Made by a program: the position numbers and the translations under genes
Shown: positions 22,531-33,138 of the stretch, piece after piece
Numbering within the stretch: the stretch's first letter is position 1
Layout: the number at the start of each line of letters is the position of its first letter
From: Wurfbainia villosa
Lineage: Eukaryota > Streptophyta > Magnoliopsida > Zingiberales > Zingiberaceae
DNA: 64,000 bases
Reading direction: 5' to 3'
NCBI GenBank assembly: GCA_025175895.1
Contig: CM045998.1
Location: 13,005,153-13,069,152, forward strand
Notes under the pieces: generated by a model
Database searches by the model: none
What the model saw: the letters and a program-made list of their open reading frames with translations, nothing else
What the model was told of the DNA's origin: nothing

Positions 22531-24200
22531 TCAAATTGATGTTGGATGATCAGAAAGCATCAAATTGGTAACTAGAAAATAATGTCGTTGTTGTGAGAGA
22601 GCCTTAGTAAATATATCAACAGTCTGTTGATCAGTGGTGATGTGAGGTAGAGAAATGACATGGGCATCATACGCTTTACGAATAGAGTGACAATCCACTT
22701 CTATGTGCTTGGTGCGCTCATGAAACATTGGGTTAGCTGTAATTTGGATAACACTAGTATTATCAGCATGAAGCGGAGTTGGTTCTATTTGAGGAAACCC
22801 AACCTCACCTAACAACCCTCGAAGCTAAACAAACTTAGAGCATGCAAAGGACATAGCACAATATTCAGACTCAGTGGAGGATTTTGACACCCGATCTTGC
22901 TTCTTGCTTTTCCAAGAGATAAGCGAGTTGTCAATGAACATGCACCAATCGATAATGGAATGTTGAGTATCAGAACTACCAACCCAGTCAGCATCACTAT
23001 ATGCAACCAAGTTAATAGAAGAATCCATAGGAAAGAAAAGACATCTGGTAGACGTACTTTGCAGATAACGAACAATGTGACGGACAACAACCAAGTGAAG
23101 GTGCCGAGGGGCCTACAAAAATTGACTAACTTGTTGAACAACAAAAGAAATGTCAGGCCCAGTAATAGTTAGATAATTAAATCTCCCCACCAAACGTCTA
23201 TATAAGGAGGAATCCGGAGAAAATCACCCTCATCACGATGACATTTAACATTTACTTCTAAGGGAGTATCAACAGATCGACCATTTTGAAGAGTAGCCAA
23301 TGTAATTATTTCTTAAATGTATTTATGTTGATTTAAGAAAATACTAGGCGCTGTAGAGTTCACTTCAAGGTCTAAAAAATAGTGTAAAGGTCCCAGGTCC
23401 TTTATATGAAAAAAGCATTGAAGGCGCTCTTGAATATGAGAAATCAATTCAGAGTCAGTCCCTGTAATAATGATATTATCAATATATACTAGGAGCAAAA
23501 CAATCCCTTTAGCAGTCTTGCAAAGAAACAAAGAGGAGTCATATTGACTCTAGATAAAAGAGAAGCGAATAAGCGTGGATCGAAACTTATCAAACCAAGC
23601 ACGCAGAGCTTGTTTTAAACCATAGAGGGATTTTTTTAGTTTACAAACATCAAAAGAGGGTGTAGAAAAGAATCCGGGTGGTGGAGTCATATAAATTGCT
23701 TCCCTAAGATCCCCATGTAAAAAAACATTCCTAATATCTATCTGTCGTAATGACCAGCCTTTAGAAGCAACAATAGCTAGAACAAATCTCACTGTCGTCA
23801 TTTTTGCTACTGGTGCGAATGTCTCCTCATAATCAACTCCATATTCTTGTCGGTTTCTGAGTGCCAATCTTTCTTTGTATCAGTCAAGTGAGCCATCAGA
23901 TCTCAACTTAATAGAATATACCCATTTACAACCAATGAGTTTAATACCAATGGGACAGGGAACAATCTCCCAAGTATGGTCCTCTTAAAGAGCTCGAAGT
24001 TTCTCTTGCGTAACTTTCTCCCAACATACATGTTTAGTAGCCTGAGAATAAGAGGTAGGAATTGTAATATCAGCAAAAAAACCATACCAAACAGGAGGAC
24101 AACTAATACGATTAGATCTTCGAGGAGCCATTGAAATAGGTACTGGATCAAGGTCGGGAAGAATTTGCGATGATGGTAGCTGTCGTCGTTGATACACTAA
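22531..24200 (-). pseudogene. Reverse transcriptase and RNase H of copia E
   Basis: The RT pieces read YGVDYEETFAPVAKMTTVRF, WSLRQIDIRNVFLHGDL, IYMTPPPGFFSTP and KKSLYGLKQA, then the catalytic box as VYIDNIIITG. The second catalytic Asp of YVDD is Asn here (GAT to AAT). RNase H follows with YSDADWVGSSD, STESEYCAMS, HADNTSVIQI and TVDIFTKALSQ. A TAG replaces Trp after SKFV. The enzyme would be catalytically dead. Confidence 0.9.
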
Positions 24201-24290
24201 ACCAGGTTTAAAACGCTCTATGGAGGTAGATATATCATCAAAGCTAGGAAGAAGAACACCATTTGAAGGAGGATCTTGCTGATGAAAATG

Positions 24291-25780
24291 TTATTCATGT
24301 TCAAAGAAAACCACATTTCTAAAAACACGCAGTCGATTAGTGGCAGCATTATAACACAAAAATCCTTTGTGAGGAGTGTTATATCCCATAAATGCACCCC
24401 TTACTAATTGAGCTGTAAGCTTGTGGCCTTCATGTGAAGGTAAGTGAATAAAGCAAACACATCCAAAAGTGTGTAGTATACGATAATCAGGTTGTACCCC
24501 AAAAAGACGGAAGTAAGGAGAATCAAAATTCAATTGTTGAGAAGGTAGCCGATTAATCAGATAAACTGCGACAGAGATTCCACCTAAAATCTAGGCGGAA
24601 CTGATGCCTCTAAGAGTAAAGTGCGAACCATATCCAGCAAGTGACGGTTCTTCCGTTCAGTCACCCCATTTTGTTGAGGTATATAAGGGCATGATCGTTG
24701 AGATATAATGCCTTTTTGTTGTCAGAAAGCTTGGAAATCATGTGACATATACTTACCACCATTATCAGACCGTAAAACCTTAATGGAGGTGGAAAATTGA
24801 GTCTCAATATAAGCCACGAAACTTCTGAAAATAGTTAACACTTCATCTTTGGTACACAGAAAATATATCTATGTAAACAACTATAGTCATCAATGAATGT
24901 CACGAAATATTTATACTTTGCATGTGAAATGATAGGAGTAACAACCCAAACATCACTATGTATAATCTCAAAACATGTATTAGCACGAGTACCATAAGTA
25001 GGAAAAGGTAACACTTTACTCTTTCCTAGTTTACAAACAGATGCCTCATTAAATGGGACAATATCACATTAGAGATATTTTGTTTAGCACGAGTACCATA
25101 AAAGATAAACTATTAGAAGAACACTAATTTTTATTGCCAAGAAAACCATGCCTTATTAAATGGGACAATACCACGTTATTCGGATGACCCAATCGTTTAT
25201 GCCAAACATCAACCTTATTTATAATAATAATAGAAGCTAAAGACAAAGTTCTAGGAATAGCAAATTGCAATGGAAATAATCTGCCCACTTTAGGTCCCTT
25301 CGCGATCACCTTCCCTGACCTGTGATCCTGTACAAGACAACCATGACGAGAGAAATTTACATCACAGTTATTATCCACCAACTGCCCAACAAAAATTAAA
25401 TTAGTAGTCAATCCAGAAGAGACAATTACATGACGAAAGGAATGTCCAATATCACCCATCACTGTAATTGGAAGAACTTCCATTAGCAATCTGAATATTT
25501 TGTTTACTAGTATACTTCTGAAGATTATGCATCCAATCAGGTGATCCAGTCATATGATTTGATGCTCTAGAATCAACAAACCAAGGAGAAGAAATAGTCT
25601 TACCTTGACCATGAAGTCCAAGAGTAGAAAATACTGTGATGATCATCTGTTGGACCATTTCAGGAGTAGCAAAAGATTGATTTGTGCCAGCAATTGTGAC
25701 TGTAGAATTGATAGTGGTAGGATCCGAAATAGTAGCTTGAAAAGCTTGGCCTCGTCGATTTTCTGGACTTGTAGGATATT
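24291..25780 (-). pseudogene. Protease and integrase of copia E
   Basis: The protease reads PWFVDSRASNHMTGSPDW. Families of this type have DSGASNH, so the catalytic Gly is Arg (GGA to AGA). The pre-integrase end KRLGHPNNVVLSHLIRHGF is at about 25130. The core around 24540-25120 is read only in fragments, and the C-terminal part DYRILHTFGCVCFIHLPSHE is open at 24291-24533. Frameshifts are present. Confidence 0.85.
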
Positions 25781-25783
25781 GCT

Positions 25784-26488
25784 TTATAATGTGTCCATTC
25801 TGTTTACAATAATTGCAGAATTTCTTATCACAATTGCGGGCAATATGCTCGAACTCTTTGCAACTATAGCACTGTATTTGTCCCTTTCCTCTATTCTTCC
25901 TTGAGTAGCATAAGCAACATTAACAATCTCAGATATCTCCTTGGACGAACCTAGAATAGCTTGTGTAACAATTCTTTGTTCTTCACGCAATAATTCTCCT
26001 AGACATATATCCAAGGAAGGGACAAAATTTCTATTCAGTAATCCAGCCCGTGCAACTTTAAATTCTGACCTCAGTTTCAACAAAAACTGATCACGTCTAC
26101 TATCTTTATGAATAGGTTGAAGGCTGGCTAAGACCTCTTTAGGTACCTTCGAATAGATAAGACCATAATATTCGCTCCATAGATTAATAAATTCAGAATA
26201 ATACTGCTCAATAAAAAGATTACCTTGACTAAAGTTACCAAATTCAAGTTCTAGTTGAAATCGTCTTGTAGTGTTATCTTGATGATATATGCATTGTAGA
26301 TAATCCCACGTCTCCTTAGTTGTACTAAAGGAAGGTAAATTGTTCACCATATAAGGTTCAATAGAACCTAAAATCCAATAGATGATTCGAGCATCCTTTG
26401 CCTCCCATCGATTAAGTTTTGTACCTTCTTTAGGAGTAGGAGTAGATCTGTCAATGTGATTCCAAAGCTCCTTTCCTTTCAAAAACAT
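25784..26488 (-). pseudogene. Gag of copia E
   Basis: The ORF of 234 codons is a UBN2-type copia gag with KELWNHIDRSTPTPKEG, WEAKDARIIYWILGSIEPY and TTKETWDYLQ. A frameshift near 25890 shifts the nucleocapsid out of frame. In the correct frame two zinc knuckles can be read, CYSCKEFEHIARNC (complete) and CNYCKQNGHIIKQY (last Cys changed to Tyr). Confidence 0.88.
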
Positions 26489-26742
26489 CCTAAACTGAAA
26501 TTTTTATATTGCATAATTCTTTCCTATAAATTTAATAGCCACAGTCTCTGTAGACATTCTTCCAAGAAAATTCTCAGCGGACATTCTTCCAAAATGAAAT
26601 CTCAAAGCCGAAGTTGTTGATCAGAAATTAATCAACCTAAAAAAATGAAAGCAAACTAGAAAAACTTTGTAAGACCGAAGCAAAAAGAAACTGACAGATT
26701 CGAAGATTCAATTATGAATTCTAGAGACTGGCTCTGATACCA

Positions 26743-27018
26743 TGACACGTTTTGAGAAAATGGCTCCGTGCCCTTTCTTTGATGATCTTTCCTTTAAATA
26801 AGGATTATTGTACAACCTATTTTAGACAAGTAAATATTTACAACAATTACACTAATTATTGCTAATCTATTTTAGGTAAGAATATACACAAATTAATTAC
26901 TGCTAATCTACTTTAGATAAGAATATATACAAATTATGGTAAATTATATTTTGATATCTCAGTCATAATTTCCATCATAATCTTAGCAATGGACAGCCCA
27001 CAATCTCTCCCATTGATA
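26743..27018 (-). repeat. 5' LTR of copia E
   Basis: This 276-bp LTR is flanked on the inner side by the initiator-Met tRNA primer site and on the outer side by GTAAG. Together with 22249-22524 it defines the element without ambiguity. Confidence 0.95.
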
Positions 27019-27495
27019 GTAAGGACATTGTGGAGACGAAGCAACATGTAAACAAGATAAGATAAGCAAATTTTAGTTTTCAATTGGCTTCCTGAAATCT
27101 CTCAATGCAGTGTGATTAATGGCGTCAGCGCTGCTCACACTTTCCCCCTCTTATTAACCTTCGTCTTCCACCCTGCCTTACACTTTCCCGTATTATTTTT
27201 TTCTGCATCTCTTGGTTACCTAACAATGCCATTAAGGTAGCTCTCTGCCTTCCAATATAAAATTAGCAGTGAGAGAAATCTACACTAGGTGAACAATGTT
27301 TTCCTGCATATAACCATAACATGATGTATAATGTTTTCCTGTAACAATTTTGAAGTTGTCAGATTGTTAATTTCTAACATTTTACTGTTTACCTAAACAC
27401 TTCAGTTTCTTATCTCTAGCAATAGTCTTTATGTATCTCCATGGTGTTTATATAGAATTACTTTAGCTGATGAAACTCTCTCACTCCCTTCACAG
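27019..27495 (+). other. Intron sequence upstream of the first visible PRR exon
   Basis: After the GTAAG target duplication there are 470 bases of AT-rich non-coding sequence ending in a pyrimidine tract and CACAG acceptor at 27491-27495. I looked for the preceding PRR exon, which should end with codons for a CSYEV-like motif and a G before GT, and did not find it. It must lie upstream of the window, be hidden among transposons, or be lost. Confidence 0.6.
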
Positions 27496-27657
27496 TTATA
27501 GTTGCTGCTAATGGTTTGCAAGCATGGAAAATCTTAGAAGACCTCTCTAATCATATTGACCTTGTCTTAACTGAGGTGTTCCTGTCTGATTTATGCGGTC
27601 TCACTCTTCTAAGCAAGATGATGAACCATAAGACCTGCAAGAATATTCCTGGATTTT
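27496..27657 (+). CDS. PRR7-like: PRR exon a: middle of the pseudo-receiver domain
   Basis: This 162-bp exon lies between CACAG and a GTTATG donor and enters in phase after a G from the previous exon. It reads VAANGLQAWKILEDLSNHID, then LVLTEV, where Glu stands in place of the phospho-accepting Asp as in all PRRs. The following loop is FLSDLCGLTLLSKM; family members have a VMPCLSGIGLLCKI-like sequence, so the Pro after the pseudo-acceptor is lost. It ends KTCKNIP plus GF. The donor is weak, but it gives exactly the family length up to MSS of the next exon. Confidence 0.82.
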
Positions 27658-27717
27658 GTTATGGAATCATTTTTCTTTGGTACTTTTAACTGCTACACTG
27701 ATGAACTTTTTGTGCAG

Positions 27718-27851
27718 TGATGTCGTCCAACGACTCCATGAGTACTGTATTTAAATGTTTGTCAAAAGGTGCAGTGGACTTTCTGGTGAAGCCTATTCGT
27801 AAGAATGAACTTAAGAATCTATGGCAACATGTCTGGAGGAGACTTCAAAGT
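27718..27851 (+). CDS. PRR7-like: PRR exon b: end of the pseudo-receiver domain
   Basis: This 134-bp exon follows GTGCAG and precedes GTAATT. It reads MSSNDSMSTVFKCLSKGA, then VDFLVKPIRKNELKNLWQ and HVWRRLQS. The Lys of VKPIR, conserved in receiver folds, is present. The upstream intron is only 60 bp, short for a plant. Family members usually have RRCHS at the end, so Cys-His has become Leu-Gln. Confidence 0.9.
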
Positions 27852-28071
27852 GTAATTTTCTATTCGCGCTGTTAAGTTTTGGCATTTTAGGTTCTGGCTT
27901 AAGCCTATAAAATCAACATAAATGGTGGTATCGTCTATCAAAACCCTGCTTACGGTTTCTAATTTGTTCATCTTGTTTTGTAAATTCTTTGTGCTAGGGA
28001 CAGTTGCCTTAAGGTCTAAACTAATATTTTCCTCTTATCCTTCCAATTGGGATGCTCATGATCCTTATCAG

Positions 28072-28254
28072 TCCAGTGGCAGTGGAAGTGGCGGTGGCAG
28101 CGGCAGCGGCAGTGAGAGTGGTATCTAGACCCAAAAGTCAGCCAAATCAAGATTCCCTGTTGACTGTGAAAACGACAGTGGCAGCAATGATGAGGATAGC
28201 GGTTGCATTGATTTGAATGCAAGGGATGGCAGTGACAATGATAGTGAAACTCAG
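28072..28254 (+). CDS. PRR7-like: PRR exon c: Ser/Gly linker with in-frame stop
   Basis: This 183-bp exon follows ATCAG and precedes GTATGA. It reads SSGSGSGGGSGSGSESGI, a stop, then TQKSAKSRFPVDCENDSG and SNDEDSGCIDLNARDGSD, ending SETQ. Relatives have GIQTQKS, so TAG 28126-28128 is a CAG-to-TAG change. The Ser-Gly run before it is longer than the SSSGSGSESG usual in the clade. The stop would leave a protein with the pseudo-receiver but no CCT domain. Confidence 0.9.
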
Positions 28255-29253
28255 GTATGAAATTAACTACCGCTACCGTAGTAAATTTAATATTTTATAA
28301 CGTAAAAATTGCATTTTGGACAAACGACGGAGGAACAAGAAGAGAATAACCTTGATCTTGAATGCTCTAATGTTGGTTATATATAAATGAAGTATTTGCA
28401 TTTGCACCATGGCTATTTAGAAGGAAGAGATGATGGAATCGCATGACTACAATACATATTCTAATCCATATGAATACGGGAGTAAAGACAAGCGATAAAG
28501 ATCTGGTTTCATCATAATTTTATGGCACAAACAGTATATAACGATGGCTTAATCAAAGGAACTTGAATGCAATGGAGTAGTCATCAATTTTGTGTTGTCA
28601 AGGAATCTAAAATCCTGCAATGAAGGAAAATAGCGGATAGGTCTTCTGCATGGATTAATTGGATTGACAATGTCATATTCTTCTCACCAGTAGATAGTAG
28701 GGAGACCTTTTAAGTAATATGACCTTTTAGGGACCATATCCTATATATAGCTTGAAGTTCTCTTTCTATTATCAGCTCATCAATAATGATATAATGAGAA
28801 TTTTTCTCTTATTGGATTCTACGCATATAAAATTCATATTCAATAATCCAAACCCGCAAAACTTAATTAGATCATCTTATCAAATTTGAACCAATATGAC
28901 ATAATCTACGAAATCAGCATATAAACTCATCAAATTGGGAAATTAAATCCAAAGACTTCTAACTGACAATGGCTAGTATTATAATTATTAGCAGTCTAGT
29001 ATTATATAGTATTTGCATTTAGGTCCATTATATATTATTTGCATCCTTCTAACTCTACAAATACGGTATAAATGTTAATTGATATCAATTAAATCTAGGT
29101 TAAGAAGAGACTTTCTTTTTTTTTCTAGAAATATGGACAATTGAAAGTTCAGCGTTTACAGAAGCACTTTATGAAGACTCTCTTAATTTGATTCATTTAT
29201 TTTTTTATATATTTGCATGCATATCCTTCTAAATCTATAAATATGTTATAAAT
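28255..29253 (+). other. Start of the giant PRR intron, before element B
   Basis: AT-rich intron sequence with no gene. A segment of about 100 bp at 29027-29125 (CCTTCTAACTCTACAAATAC, TTAAGAAGAGACTTTC) is repeated imperfectly at 29210-29253 and continues after element B at 40207-40246 (TTAAGAAGAGACTTTT). Element B therefore landed inside the second copy of an older local duplication. Confidence 0.7.
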
Positions 29254-30312
29254 TGATGCCCGTCGAGACTGTGATGGCGAGGTGTCCAGGTAGCAAAATC
29301 GATAAGTGCCGACGCTTTGGCGAGGAGAGATGCAGCATGCAATCGCTTTAACAGTAATATAATAGGAAGACGACATTGCCAGGTGGCCGAGCAGGGTGAT
29401 GTAGGACGAGCCGAGTGGTGAACCTGCACAACAACAACCGGTCAAGGGTGCCGAGAGGGATCTCGGCAAAGCCCCTCCGACGCTCAAGACAGAAAATTAG
29501 TTGGAAGAGGAGAAGAAATTGAGGAGAGCTGGTTGTTCAGTGTTCCCAAAAACTTACCCCTCCTTCCCAAGGAAGGTCATATATATATAGAAGGGAAGCT
29601 CCCTTCCCGAGGAACTCCTTCCCAAGGAAGGTCATATATATATAGAAGGGAAGCTCCCTTCCCGAGGAACTCTGCCAACAGAAGTGACGTAGCCCCAGTG
29701 GACCGTACATTATGATTATTATTACTTGGACTGCATCTAGCGCGTGAGCTGTAATTAATACACGCCGTGCGGTTGATAAGAGACAAGTCTCAATTAATGT
29801 TGCGGCTAATCTCTTGAGACTTTGGCAGGTGAGCGACAATTAATACACGTCGCGCGGTTGATAGGAGACAATTCTCTATTAATGTCGCAGACATTCCTCC
29901 GAACCTTATCAGTGACTTATCCTTTTGATGAGAATTTGCCCCTTCAACTTGATGAAATGACCGTCTCCTCAGCTTATAATAAAATGGATCCTTCCGCCTA
30001 CGACAAATCTACCCTTAGCCGCGGGGCGTCCGGTATAAGAGAAATCCGAGCCGAGACGCGGGGCGTTCGGCATAAGAGAAATCGGAGCCGAGACGCGGGG
30101 CGTCCGGCATAAGAGAAATCCGAGCCGAGACGCGGGGCGTCCAATATAAGAGAAATCCGGGCCGAGACGCGGGGCGTCCGGTATAAGTGAAATCCGAGCC
30201 GAGACGCGGGGCGTCCGATATAAGAGAAATGTAACCATTTGTCATGAGTCAGAAGGGTACGGTGGGTTCAACCTGTTTGTCTAACCCTGACTTTAGTTTT
30301 ACCCAGGTATCA
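29254..30312 (-). repeat. 3' LTR of element B
   Basis: This LTR is 1059 bp, 97 bp longer than its partner. The excess is accounted for by a 55-bp tandem duplication (29562-29616 and 29617-29671) that contains the TATATATATA promoter motif, one additional 36-bp minisatellite unit (six against five, within about 30019-30230), and a 6-bp indel near 29357. It is flanked outside by TAAAT. Confidence 0.92.
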
Positions 30313-30747
30313 TGGGCCTTCCCCTTCCAGAGTCTAGTCGAAGGATAGACACAGCCTGACTGACTAGACTGGTTCGATTCAAACCATGACTTTCCCTCCT
30401 ATTCTTCTTTTAATGAGGCATGGTAAAGGCTCCTTGGGAACGGAGAGGATCTTGCTTTTGGACGCATTCATCAATGTCCATTAATGCGGTGATTTGATTT
30501 ATGATTGTCTTGTCCCCCTTAGGGTTTCCCCGGTTGTGCCACGTGGCTTCCAGGAAGAAATCTCGGGAAAAAGGGGGCGTCGAGTTGCCGCTATAAGTAA
30601 TTCACCGTCCCCCTTTCCCCGTTATTTTCTCATCCGCTGCTTTCCTCCTCCACCGTTCCTCGACCATCCCTTTCTTCTTCCCCGACGCCCTTCTACTAGT
30701 AAGTTTCTCCTTCCCTCCCCTTTCCTTGCGTTTTCTGTTTATGTTTC

Positions 30748-32774
30748 ATGGCTCTAAAGACCGATCTCTGGTATTTGAGGACTCGCAGCACCATTGACTC
30801 GGAGATTCGCTCCGAGGCACGGGTTGCTTTCCACATCCCTAATTCCTACCGGCTTCGAGCCCCTCAACAGGACCAGCGCCCTCACGAACCTCCCCCCGAA
30901 TTTACTACCTTTTTCCTTGACCAACTGCCAGCCGACCTTCGATTTCCTCTTCATCCTTTCTTCACTAAGTTATCTATTTACTTTGGGATACCTCTTAATC
31001 AATTGGCCCCTAATGCCTTTAGTATCATCAATGACTTTATTATTATCTTTTTGTTCTATCACCTCCCTCTCTCTGTCGAAGCTTTCCACTCTTGTTTTTT
31101 CCCCAAGAAGAAAGAAGCCGACGTCTTCTTCTTCTCGGCTCGACAAGAAGTGAAATTCTTATCGAACCTGATTACTTCTCATAAGCATTGAAAATCCAAG
31201 TTTATGTATGTCTGTCCTGAATCTCCCTTCTTGTGGCCTACCGGATGGTAGCTCGAGCTGCCCCCTTCTCCTTCCATTCGGTCGTTCCGAAAATCCACAA
31301 CTTACCAAGAGATGGCCTCAGTTCTACTCGGTCTGAGGTTCGATGTAAACATCCTGCTAGAGGAGGGACTTTTGCATCACTTTGATATAAGTCCAATAGA
31401 AGCCGAGCTGAGTGACTCCTTGGGTAAAAACAACTTTTATCTCGCCCCCTTTTTTTTCTTGTTATTATTACTACTAGTTTTTCTGACTCGCCTCTTTCCT
31501 TCTTGATAGCTGAAGTCATGATTCGAGCCTCCATTAGCAAAAAATTGAAGTGGAAAAGGGCGCAGATCATTCCTCCCGAGGATGCTCCTTCCGAGGCACC
31601 TGAAGGGGAAAGCTCCGAAGCTCCCCCTCCACCTTGGCCTTCTATGGTGGCTGAGGTGATTAGCTCAGGGGATTCGGAGGAGCAGCAAAGGCAGTGCAAG
31701 AAAAGCCGATTAGTACTTTCTTCCGCCGAAGGGAGTTCTTCCCAACGATCCTCTCCACGTTCCTCTCCATTCCCAAGTCCTCGTCATTCGGCTGGTCCGA
31801 GTGGAGAAGGACCCAACGGCACAGGGCCAGACCTTCTGGAGCCCTTGCGGGAGGAACAGCCGAGGGATGCTTCTGTACCAGAGGGACCCCCTTCCCCTCA
31901 GCGCGGTTCCAGTCCCATGCCGGAAGTATCCGGCCGACCGCAGCCAAGTCAGGGGAAACCATCCCGAAGCTTTCTTCAGGAAATTCGGGATGCCGTCGGC
32001 GACTCGGTCAAAGGAAAATCCATCCCGTCGATCAGCGACGAGATGAACATTTATCTTACCAAGGTAAGTTATTTCTTACTATTCTTTCTATTTTTTCTTG
32101 GCGAAGTTCCGCTAATTTGGCTAACCCTCTTATCCCTCTTACAGTTCTGGGGTTACCATTTGGAGTTAATGGCTCGAATACCCCCTATGACGGCTACCTT
32201 CCATCAAATGTGGGCACAAATGGTCGGCCTAAAGACCCAACTCCTGGACAAAGAAACGGCGCTTGGCTTAGCTCAGTCCGAGGCGACCATTTTCCAAGCC
32301 CGGGCTGTTCGGTTTGAGGATGATCTCCGGCTGAAGGCACAGGAGATGAAGCTCCAGGGAGCCCAGCTGGAGGCGAAGGCCGCATAAGCGGCGGAATATA
32401 AGGCCAGAGCCAAGGAAGCGGAGGCTCGATTATTGCAAGCCGAGCAGACCCGAGCTGCTCAGGAAGAACATGAGGCCAAACGGCGAGACGAGCTGTCGGA
32501 TCGAGCCGAGAAGGCCAAAGAGGAGCTCATTTCCTATCGAGCGAGCAAGGAAGGCCGGTGGGAGAAACGGAAGAAAGCCTTCCTAGCTTCGGAGGAATTT
32601 GCGGACATCCTAGGAGGTCGTACCCTAGACCTCCTAGAGATAGGATATGAGGGGGCTATCCGACACTTCAAGGAAGCCGGGTATCCACCCGAGGGGGCCT
32701 CAGCCGACTTTCTGGATTTACAACGCCTTGTCGACGAGACACCAGATTCGGCCATAGGAGGTCCTCCTCAGTAG
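30748..32774 (+). pseudogene. Antisense spliced ORF of element B (Transposase_28-type, putative gypsy antisense protein)
   Basis: This gene runs opposite to gag-pol. From ATG 30748 it reads LPADLRFPLHPFFTKLSIYF and GIPLNQLAPNAFSIINDFII, which resemble the plant family annotated as putative gypsy type transposon (Pfam Transposase_28) known from Tat-type elements. Likely introns are about 31424-31509 (GTAAAAAC to GATAG) and 32064-32150 (GTAAGT to TTACAG). The last exons form a Glu/Ala/Arg-rich coiled coil (AAEYKARAKEAEARLLQAEQ). Three in-frame stops (31189-31191, 31249-31251, 32383-32385) disable it. Its function in any element is unknown to me. Confidence 0.72.
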
Positions 32775-33138
32775 TTTCGATCTAGTCTAGTTGGTTGCTT
32801 TTTGCAGTTGTTTGTAACTAAGGAATTTTGTGGCCCTAGCGGCCTTTTCTTACATGGAGGGATCCATTCCCTAGAAAGAAATGTCCATCTATTCGACTTA
32901 AAATCTTGTGATCTCTAATTGTTCTTGTAATATAGCATTAAGCGTACCTCGTATAGTAAGAGACCAACCGACATGAGGACTAACCGAAGGGATCGGAAGC
33001 CAAGTAGACCGCCTTTAACGATATGTGGAGCATAGCCGAATGCTCGAAACTTAGGTTACCGTCGATAGGCGACTCAAAGGAAACATGCGTGACACTCATG
33101 GAGCATAGCTAGCTGTCGGCACCCAAGGAGAATAGCCG

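Larger units (their letters stand above)
22249..27018 (-). mobile_element. Complete copia retrotransposon E
   Basis: Two 276-bp LTRs (22249-22524 and 26743-27018) flank a 4.2 kb interior, with target duplication GTAAG at 22244-22248 and 27019-27023. Minus-strand features are a primer site TGGTATCAGAGCC directly next to the LTR at 26742, gag, protease, integrase, RT and RNase H in copia order, and a polypurine tract TTTGAGGGGGA next to 22525. In element orientation the LTR begins TA and ends CA, a non-canonical end pair reported for some copia families. Active-site changes in protease and RT make it inactive. Confidence 0.96.

Noticed and set aside
27922..28128. ORF ending SGSGSESGI as a separate small gene
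   Set aside because: Its 5' part is intron sequence. The Ser/Gly part is PRR exon c, entered by splicing at 28072.
30019..30230. Regular 36-bp repeats considered as a CRISPR array
   Set aside because: Units are contiguous and contain no unique spacers, the genome is eukaryotic and the array lies within an LTR.
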